This document shows positions 61,646 through 64,000 of a DNA stretch of 64,000 bases, one piece after another. The position numbers and the translations under genes are program-made. Below the pieces are notes generated by a model. The model saw nothing but the letters and a program-made list of their open reading frames with translations, did no database searches and was not told the DNA's origin. The first letter of the stretch is position 1, and each line of letters opens with the position of its first letter. The stretch covers positions 682,001 through 746,000 of the forward strand of contig NC_020190.1 in NCBI RefSeq assembly GCF_000315915.1, given 5' to 3'. This stretch comes from Henningerozyma blattae CBS 6284 (lineage: Eukaryota; Ascomycota; Saccharomycetes; Saccharomycetales; Saccharomycetaceae).

Positions 61646-63148
61646 ATGACTATGAATCAGAAAACGTTCCTGCCTGCTCCAAAATTCTCTTTGAACGATA
61701 TCAATGAATCCATACTAAAGGCAGAATACGCCATCAGAGGTACCATCCCCAATAGAGCCGAAGAACTGGATATCCAGTTGTTGGAAAACAGCAAGTCTTT
61801 GCCCTTCGCCAAAATCGTCTATGCCAATATCGGTAACCCTCAACAATTGGATCAACAACCTTTGACTTTCCAAAGACAAGTCATGTCGTTGGTACAATTC
61901 CCCGACTTGTTGAAATCAAAAGATATTTTGTTGGCTCAAAAAATATATTCCAAAGATTCCATAGAAAGGGCCACTAAATTGCTAAATTCCATAGGTGGCT
62001 CCGTCGGCGCTTATTCTTCTTCACAGGGGGTCTTGGACATCCGGAAAAACGTCGCAAGATTCATCTTGAAAAGAGATTTACATCACGACCCTACTCAAGA
62101 TTTGATCGATGAAACTGCAAGTAATGTGTTTTTAACAGCTGGTGCTTCCACCGCGGTAGATCATATCTTACCCTTGTTTGCTAAAGATGAAAGTTGCGGC
62201 GTCTTATTACCAATCCCTCAATACCCCTTGTATACCGCTGCAGTCACTTTACAAAAATCAAAATTGTTACCTTATTATTTAAATGAATCAAACAATTGGT
62301 CCACAGATCCAAAACAGATTGAGCAGATCGTCATCGATGCCATCAAACAAAATATTAAACCAACTACTCTAGTCGTCATTAATCCAGGTAACCCCACCGG
62401 TGCCATATTAACAAAGGATTCCATAATAGATATTATAGATATCGCTGCCGAATATGGGATCGTCATCATTGCTGATGAAGTTTATCAGGAAAATGTCTAT
62501 GAAGCTTTTGAATTCCATTCATTTAAAAAAGTCTTGAGTGAATTGAGGAAAAATTATCCTTCTAAATATGATAATGTTCAATTGGCATCTTTACATTCTA
62601 TTTCAAAAGGTGTTAATGGTGAATGTGGTCAAAGAGGTGGGTATATGGAAATCACAGGGTTTTCCAATGATGTTAAGAAAGTTTTATTAAAAGTCGCCTC
62701 CATTAGTATTTGTTCAGTGGTCACAGGTCAAATCTTGGTTGATTTGATGGTAAATCCACCTCAACCAGGAGATGAATCCTATGAATTGGATCAATTAGAA
62801 AGATCAGTCATTCATTCAAACTTGATCTTGAAATCAAACACTCTTTACGACGTTTTCACAAGATTGCCGGGGATCTCATGTCAAAAACCTCAAGGTGCAA
62901 TGTATTTGTTCCCAAGATTACATTTATCAGAAAATGCTATAAATGCCGCTACAGAACTTAATTTGAAACCAGATGAATTTTATTGTTTGAAATTATTGGA
63001 AAATACTGGGATTTGTACTGTGCCAGGTTCAGGTTTCGGTCAATATCCAGGTACTTATCATTTAAGAACAACATTTTTACCTCCAGGTATTGAATGGATC
63101 AATTCTTGGGAAAAATTCCATTTGGAATTCATGGAAAAATATAAATAA
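61646..63148 (+). CDS. Alanine transaminase (ALT1/ALT2 family, no clear presequence)
   Basis: Encodes 500 aa, close to yeast Alt2 (507) and shorter than Alt1 (592), which has a mitochondrial presequence. PLP-dependent class I/II aminotransferase, alanine + 2-oxoglutarate to pyruvate + glutamate. Conserved blocks: ANIGNPQQLDQQPLTFQRQV (residues 60-79), SVGAYSSSQG, PIPQYPLYTA, VINPGNPTGA, ADEVYQE, and the PLP lysine K321 in SISKG followed by NGECGQRGGYME; the C-terminal LENTGICTVPGSGFGQ.PGTYHLRTT is intact. The in-frame sequence before ATG 61646 has no basic presequence, so a cytosolic enzyme is likely. Context is mixed: the sulfate permease side fits ALT1 (YLR089C-YLR092W), the convergent right neighbour fits ALT2 (FOB1-ALT2, YDR110W-YDR111C). 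Confidence 0.93.
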   Translation: MTMNQKTFLPAPKFSLNDINESILKAEYAIRGTIPNRAEELDIQLLENSKSLPFAKIVYANIGNPQQLDQQPLTFQRQVMSLVQFPDLLKSKDILLAQKIYSKDSIERATKLLNSIGGSVGAYSSSQGVLDIRKNVARFILKRDLHHDPTQDLIDETASNVFLTAGASTAVDHILPLFAKDESCGVLLPIPQYPLYTAAVTLQKSKLLPYYLNESNNWSTDPKQIEQIVIDAIKQNIKPTTLVVINPGNPTGAILTKDSIIDIIDIAAEYGIVIIADEVYQENVYEAFEFHSFKKVLSELRKNYPSKYDNVQLASLHSISKGVNGECGQRGGYMEITGFSNDVKKVLLKVASISICSVVTGQILVDLMVNPPQPGDESYELDQLERSVIHSNLILKSNTLYDVFTRLPGISCQKPQGAMYLFPRLHLSENAINAATELNLKPDEFYCLKLLENTGICTVPGSGFGQYPGTYHLRTTFLPPGIEWINSWEKFHLEFMEKYK

Positions 63149-63794
63149 TAAAAAGATAGTGTTACTGTTTTTTTTGGATTTATCCCTAATGATTATCTGG
63201 TTACGATCCATTGTGCCATTACCTTCATCCGTATATGTTTGGCTACATTACATTTACGATTAAAACAGAATATATATATATATATATATATAATCATACT
63301 CACGCATATAAAAGCATTATTTGCTAACCCCCTCCCATTTCCATTTCAAAAAAAAAAAATTTGTCGATTTATTTATTAATTTCTGGGTTTACTTCTTTTC
63401 TTTCCCCTCCTCTTTGGTTTGCTTAATGATGTATTAGTATTCTCTCTTTATTTTTCAACTTAATATTTTATTACTGGTGTTACCTTCTTCTCTTTATTTT
63501 TTTATTAATTTATTTTTTATTATTTTTTTATTTATTTATTTTTTTTCTCTTTATTTCTAAAACCACATTTATAATGTGTAAATTATGTATTTAATCCTTT
63601 TCTTTCAATTATTATATATTTCTAATTGATATAATAAATATATCATATTACCTATAAACTTTACTTATAAATATACTTGTACATATAGTCGTTTGTTTGA
63701 TTGTTTTTCAACAAAACAATAAAAAAAAAGAAAAAGAGACGCATATTCATCAGCCCTTATAAAAATAAATAGCCCTTATAAAAATAAATAGCCC
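63149..63794. other. ALT 3' region between convergent genes
   Basis: About 650 bp, extremely T/A-rich, with (TA)11 at 63270-63292 and many T-runs. A 19-bp direct repeat (separate entry) lies at its right end. No gene seen. Confidence 0.45.
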
Positions 63795-63797
63795 TTA
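63752..63797 (+). repeat. 19-bp tandem repeat at a gene 3' end
   Basis: AGCCCTTATAAAAATAAAT occurs perfectly twice (63752-63770, 63771-63789), and a third partial copy (AGCCCTTA, 63790-63797) includes the stop codon of the gene at the window edge. A recent tandem duplication starting at the stop codon. Confidence 0.9.
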
Positions 63798-64000
63798 ATT
63801 TACTCTAGCTTTTTTTCTCTTCTTGACTCCAGTGTAAAATGATTCATCATCATCATCATCATTTTCATAATCACTTTCCTCTTCGGAATTCTCATTTACA
63901 CCTCCATTAACATCTTTCTCATCTAACTCTTTTCCAGAATTATTATTGTCAAAATATATAATACTACCACATTCACCAATTTTTAAGACATTTTCCTCTA
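63795..64000 (-). CDS. C-terminal fragment of a nuclear-type protein, FOB1 by position
   Basis: A frame of 67 codons plus stop (TAA at 63795-63797 on the minus strand) runs open to the window edge. It ends with an acidic stretch (SEEESDYENDDDDDESFYTG) and a basic tail (VKKRKKARVN), a composition common in nucleolar and chromatin proteins. No motif identifies it. The convergent gene next to ALT2 in S. cerevisiae is FOB1 (YDR110W), the rDNA replication-fork-block protein; the alternative neighbour by the ALT1 tract, GAA1, ends in membrane sequence and fits poorly. FOB1 is therefore a positional guess. Confidence 0.5.
   Translation of the reverse strand, partial: EENVLKIGECGSIIYFDNNNSGKELDEKDVNGGVNENSEEESDYENDDDDDESFYTGVKKRKKARVN

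Overview
This is a 64 kb piece of a budding-yeast nuclear chromosome (Saccharomycetaceae). The evidence is AT-rich intergenic DNA, compact and almost intron-free genes, one spliced gene with a GTATGT...TACTAAC...TAG intron, and proteins that read end to end as orthologues of Saccharomyces cerevisiae genes. Gene names below are orthology calls from protein recognition plus gene order; nothing was searched against a database.

Layout. Block 1 (1-17.8 kb): two tandem TLC-domain genes (TDA4-like, the first cut by the window edge), STE24, RPN3, SRB4/MED17, ILM1, PRO3, ATP2, YAT2. Block 2 (18.3-41.9 kb): LEU3, a strongly diverged eIF4B/TIF3-like gene inside a GC-rich island, the giant FMP27/HOB1 gene, MMS1, RHO1, MRP2, MET16, JIP5. 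Block 3 (42.1-51.2 kb): SPO71 and the intron-containing DMC1 sharing one divergent promoter, then TMS1 and a tRNA-Ile(AAU). Block 4 (52.7-64 kb): COX26, VBA4, a SUL1/SUL2-type sulfate permease with a 3'-end frameshift, a 2.4 kb gene-poor regulatory region, an ALT2-type alanine transaminase, and the C-terminal end of a gene that is FOB1 by position.

In each block the order interleaves genes that in S. cerevisiae lie on two different, duplicated chromosome tracts: YJR116-121 with YER021-024; YLR451-454 with YPR163-169; YDR104-105 with YER179; YLR089-092 with YDR110-111. Many expected neighbours are missing (JHD2, IBA57, SST2, ORC4/RIF2, PDP3, NUT2, XDJ1, GEP5). This is what a post-whole-genome-duplication yeast looks like when it split from Saccharomyces early and lost duplicates independently (Vanderwaltozyma/Tetrapisispora-like). 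A non-duplicated yeast with extra losses is the alternative. I cannot name the species.

Most genes are housekeeping: proteasome, Mediator, ATP synthase, proline and leucine control, sulfate uptake and reduction, Rho signalling, meiosis. I see no CRISPR, phage, plasmid or intact transposon, and no clear new biological system. The best leads are the RRM-less TIF3-like gene, the meiotic bidirectional SPO71/DMC1 promoter with URS1 and a 13-bp direct repeat, the distal Cbf1/Met31-32-like cluster between the sulfate permease and ALT, and the single-base frameshift in the permease.
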